This document shows positions 61,106 through 64,000 of a DNA stretch of 64,000 nucleotides, piece by piece. The number at the start of each line of letters is the position of its first letter. Positions within the stretch are counted from its first letter, which is position 1. Below the pieces are notes generated by a model. That model did no database searches, was not told the origin of the DNA, and saw only the letters and a program-made list of their open reading frames with translations. This DNA comes from Corynebacterium pseudokroppenstedtii. GTDB lineage: Bacteria > Actinomycetota > Actinomycetes > Mycobacteriales > Mycobacteriaceae. The stretch is from contig NZ_JAEUWU010000003.1 in the NCBI RefSeq assembly GCF_019754945.1, forward strand, positions 186,001 to 250,000. The letters run 5' to 3'. Both the position numbers and the translations under genes were made by a program.

Positions 61106-64000
61106 CTAGGTGTCGCTCCCTCCGGAGGTAGAATGTTTCCACAGGTCAGCGTAGATTCCCTGGCAGGCGAGAAGTTCATCGTGATTCCCAGTCTCGACGA
61201 TTCGCCCCCCGTCCATCACGAGAATGCGATCCGCTTGAGCAGCGGTAGCCAAACGGTGGGCTACGATCACGCTCGTTCGATTCGACATCAACCTCGTACT
61301 AGCGGAAAGAATGGTTTTTTCCGTGGCCGGATCAAGCGTCGATGTGGCCTCGTCAAGAAGCATGATCTGCGGTTTTACCAGTTCTGCGCGCGCTAGCGCG
61401 ATGAGTTGACGCTGGCCGGAGGATAGCCCGCGCCCATCTTCACCCACCGGCGCAAGGAAGCCCCCGGGGATTGCGGCGATGGCGCGTAGGGCCCCAATGC
61501 ATCGCGCAGCATGGATGACGTCATTCGGTGTCGCGTTGGGCTTGCCATAGGCGATATTTGACGCGATAGTCCCTGCAAAAAGGTGTGATTCCTGCGGGAC
61601 GAATCCGAGCGATCCACGCCATGCTGTCAAGGTGATATCGCGGATATCTGTATCCACTGCTCGCACCGCGCCAGCCGTCGGGTCATAAAACCGCGCCAAC
61701 AACTTCACGATGGTCGATTTACCCGCGCCCGTCGCTCCAACGACCGCCACCGTGGAGCCCTCGTCGATAGTCTCTGAAACATCGTGGAGGACGTCCACAC
61801 CGTTCGAATACGCGAAGGTGACGTCGTCTAATGACAAGGAGCCCTCCGGAACGTGGGTTTCCTGCCCAGTATCAGGAACTGACGTCGACTGAGACAACAA
61901 ATCACTAATACGTCGCAATCCAACCTCGGCCTGCTGATACATGTCGAAAACCTGAGATAGCTGCTGGATGGGTGCGAAGAGGAGGTTCATGTAGATCATG
62001 AAGGCCACAAGCACACCAGCCGTCACCGTGCCATTGAGCACCATGACTGCACCCACTCCCACGACGGCAGCGGAGGCCAATTCGGAGAGCGCATTGATGC
62101 CAGGGAAATAAATGGAGACTGCGGTTTGCGCCTGCATACGCAGCCGTCGATACTCCAGCGCGCTATGTGTGAAACGCTCAACATCCGAGTCCTGCTGGTT
62201 ATACACCTGCGAGGTGCGGATACCATTGACAAGTTCCTGAAAATCCGCATTCACCGTCGAAATTTGGCCGCGAGCCTCCGAATACAACCGCGACGAAATC
62301 CGCCGGAAGACCACAGTGGCCACAATGACAATGGGCAACGATGTCAGCGCCACCAAAGCCAGGCGAGGGGCTGTCACAAGCAGCATGATACTGACACCGA
62401 TTAAGGTAGCCCCCGAAACGATGGCCTGGGCCAAACCCGCTTGAAGGAACTTCGACAGGGAGTCGATATCGGTGGTCATGCGGGTCATAATCCGCCCGGA
62501 TTGAGTAGTTTCGAAGTAATCAAGCCCGAGGCGCTGAACATGGGCAAAGGACCGTAAACGGAGCCCATAGAGCAGGCGTTCGCCCGCCCGCGACGTCAAA
62601 ATAGTGTTGATCGTGCTGGCAATCCATGCTGCCACCACGATAACCAGCCCCAACACGGTTGCGGTGACCAGAGCGCCCGTATCTTTATTGCCGACGCCGT
62701 CGTCAATGGCATGGCGCACGAGGGAGGGGAAGACGACGTCGGCAGTAACGGACACAAACAACGTGAGAATGATAGCTATTAGCAGCCACTTCACCGTGCC
62801 GAGTAACCCACGCAAACTGAATGGGGTTGAGTCATGTCGGAATGATTCCGCATCGACCTTGGGTTTCTCCGTAGCCGGAGGAAGTTTTTCGACCATCGCC
62901 AGTACCTCAGGTGTAGCGGGCATCCCGGAGGTTGAGCTTCCTTGGCCCAGGCCAGCACCTAGGCCACTGCCAGCTAGTGCCGCCCCCGACTCCGACAGGG
63001 CATCTCCTGCGGCGGCTGCCGCGCCGGGCTCATCCATGTCTTGATCCGCTGGCCAGAGCGTCGCGACGTCCGGTTCATCTCCGTCGTCGAAGGGAAGGGG
63101 TGCGTCATCATCGTGGCGTGGCAAGGCCATGAGCTGGGAAAAGTGCGGGCTTGACTCCTGGAGCTCCTCCAGAGTTCCGTACGCGGTAACGGTGCCAGCC
63201 TCGATGAGCGCAATGTGGTCTGCCAACGCAAGAGTGGAATGGCGGTGCGCGATAAGGAGCAGAGTGACGGATCCTTTCCGCGCCTTCAACGCCCCGATGA
63301 TGGCAGCCTCGGTCGTGGCGTCGATAGCCGAGGTCGCGTCATCCAAAATAAGCACGCGGGCGCCGGAGACTAAGGCGCGCGCTAATGCAATACGCTGGCG
63401 CTGCCCACCCGATAGTGTCAGGCCACGTTCCCCAGCGACAGTGTCGTAGCCATCCTCCAGCTCCATGATGAAGTCATGGGCACTGGCATCCTTAGCTGCG
63501 GAGATGATGTCCTCATCCGTCGCCCGCGGGTTCGCCAGCGCAATGTTTTCGCGCACAGACCGCGAATAGAGGAAGGGCTCATCGAAGACAGCGGAAACCG
63601 CGTGCCGTAGGTCGCATTTCCGGATATCCGTAATATCGACGGACTCATGGTCGGAGGCAGATCCGTCGGTGGGAAGTTCGTGTGTGCCGACGCCCGAGCC
63701 GTCGCTGGTGCCGTCGTGAGTAGGAGAGGGGTGCCTTGAAGTTGTTAATCGAATTGTTCCCTCTGAGGAGGGGTAAAACCCTTCGGCTAGCTGGACGAGC
63801 ATACTTTTACCCGCGCCGGGTGGGCCTACCAGCACAGTCGTCTCGCCTGGAGCAACGTCAAGGGAGAAGTGATTGAGAATGCGGTCGCCGGTGGTTTTCG
63901 ACGAGTTCACCGGATCATTATCAACGTCCTTCTGCGGCTGGGAGAAGGACACGTTATCAAAGGAAATCCCAAGCGGCCCGTCGGGTATACGTGAGGGGGA
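61106..64000 (-). CDS. fused ABC exporter (partial; N-terminus outside window)
   Basis: The frame is open to the right edge, so the first membrane domain and part of the first ATPase are missing. Remaining order: first ATPase (Walker A VGPPGAGKSML, signature LSGGQRQRIALARAL, Walker B VLILDDATSAID), an acidic linker, a second membrane domain of six helices (LLIAIILTLFVSVTADVVF onward), and second ATPase (GATGAGKST, LSSGQRQLIALARA, LLDEATSTLD). The 965 residues seen imply a single chain of about 1250 with TMD-NBD-TMD-NBD layout, as beside odhA in C. glutamicum. The direction is likely export; no substrate is evident. Confidence 0.9.
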   Translation of the reverse strand, partial: SPSRIPDGPLGISFDNVSFSQPQKDVDNDPVNSSKTTGDRILNHFSLDVAPGETTVLVGPPGAGKSMLVQLAEGFYPSSEGTIRLTTSRHPSPTHDGTSDGSGVGTHELPTDGSASDHESVDITDIRKCDLRHAVSAVFDEPFLYSRSVRENIALANPRATDEDIISAAKDASAHDFIMELEDGYDTVAGERGLTLSGGQRQRIALARALVSGARVLILDDATSAIDATTEAAIIGALKARKGSVTLLLIAHRHSTLALADHIALIEAGTVTAYGTLEELQESSPHFSQLMALPRHDDDAPLPFDDGDEPDVATLWPADQDMDEPGAAAAAGDALSESGAALAGSGLGAGLGQGSSTSGMPATPEVLAMVEKLPPATEKPKVDAESFRHDSTPFSLRGLLGTVKWLLIAIILTLFVSVTADVVFPSLVRHAIDDGVGNKDTGALVTATVLGLVIVVAAWIASTINTILTSRAGERLLYGLRLRSFAHVQRLGLDYFETTQSGRIMTRMTTDIDSLSKFLQAGLAQAIVSGATLIGVSIMLLVTAPRLALVALTSLPIVIVATVVFRRISSRLYSEARGQISTVNADFQELVNGIRTSQVYNQQDSDVERFTHSALEYRRLRMQAQTAVSIYFPGINALSELASAAVVGVGAVMVLNGTVTAGVLVAFMIYMNLLFAPIQQLSQVFDMYQQAEVGLRRISDLLSQSTSVPDTGQETHVPEGSLSLDDVTFAYSNGVDVLHDVSETIDEGSTVAVVGATGAGKSTIVKLLARFYDPTAGAVRAVDTDIRDITLTAWRGSLGFVPQESHLFAGTIASNIAYGKPNATPNDVIHAARCIGALRAIAAIPGGFLAPVGEDGRGLSSGQRQLIALARAELVKPQIMLLDEATSTLDPATEKTILSASTRLMSNRTSVIVAHRLATAAQADRILVMDGGRIVETGNHDELLACQGIYADLWKHSTSGGSDT

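Overview
The window looks like about 64 kb of a Corynebacterium chromosome, or a close relative in the Mycobacteriales. The diagnostic genes are a fused E2-E1 2-oxoglutarate dehydrogenase (OdhA/Kgd), the mycothiol enzyme MshB, the lipoprotein LpqW next to typA, FolP2, a DUF3117 protein, the SigE/anti-sigma/TatB run, and an aroP gene between dapD and dapE as in C. glutamicum. From about 28.4 kb onward the order (typA-lpqW-mshB-fdxC-dapC ... dapD, dapE-LOG-folP2, glgA/glgC, O-methyltransferase, sigE-rseA-tatB, mrp, mgtE-like, corA, kgd) is the well-known actinobacterial core order. I recognise no phage, transposon, CRISPR array, rRNA or tRNA. The species cannot be fixed by reading alone.

Region 1 (1-28.2 kb) is the more accessory part. 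It holds the end of an aldo/keto reductase, gdhA, a luciferase-like flavin oxidoreductase, a DUF1541 lipoprotein, a carnitine-acyltransferase-family enzyme beside a DHA2-type exporter and its divergent TetR regulator, and a patatin-like lipase. A TPP-riboswitch-controlled thiamine/HMP ECF transporter (YkoE-YkoD-YkoC) follows, with a P-loop kinase as a fourth gene. Next come an acyl-CoA dehydrogenase, an SMR exporter, formate-tetrahydrofolate ligase, a divergent pair of phosphonate-type enzymes (PhnX-like HAD and a TIGR03364-like FAD oxidoreductase), a DUF402 protein, and a three-gene chelatase set cobN-chlI-chlD with no other cobalamin gene nearby.

Region 2 (28.4-43.8 kb) is core metabolism: the GTPase TypA, LpqW (cell-wall glycolipid control), mycothiol synthesis (MshB), a 7Fe-type ferredoxin, lysine/diaminopimelate synthesis (DapC, DapD, DapE), aromatic amino acid uptake (AroP), a LOG-family phosphoribohydrolase, FolP2, a DivIVA-domain membrane protein, DUF3117 and an RlmA-like methyltransferase.

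Region 3 (44-64 kb) holds a MarR regulator with a long N-terminal extension, the divergent glgA/glgC pair, envelope-stress genes (sigE, anti-sigma factor, tatB), Mrp, a DUF1003 protein, a soluble MgtE-like protein, CorA, a YflT-like stress protein, a lipoprotein, odhA and the 3' part of a fused ABC exporter.

The regulatory signals I find most convincing are the TPP riboswitch (10105-10216), three 11-bp palindromes between the exporter and its TetR regulator (8176-8223), a perfect 13-bp dyad upstream of gdhA (621-657), three CCACGTGG-type elements at an exact 15-bp period (45070-45107), and a recurring -10 hexamer placed 6-7 nt before the start codon of about a dozen genes, which suggests leaderless transcripts.
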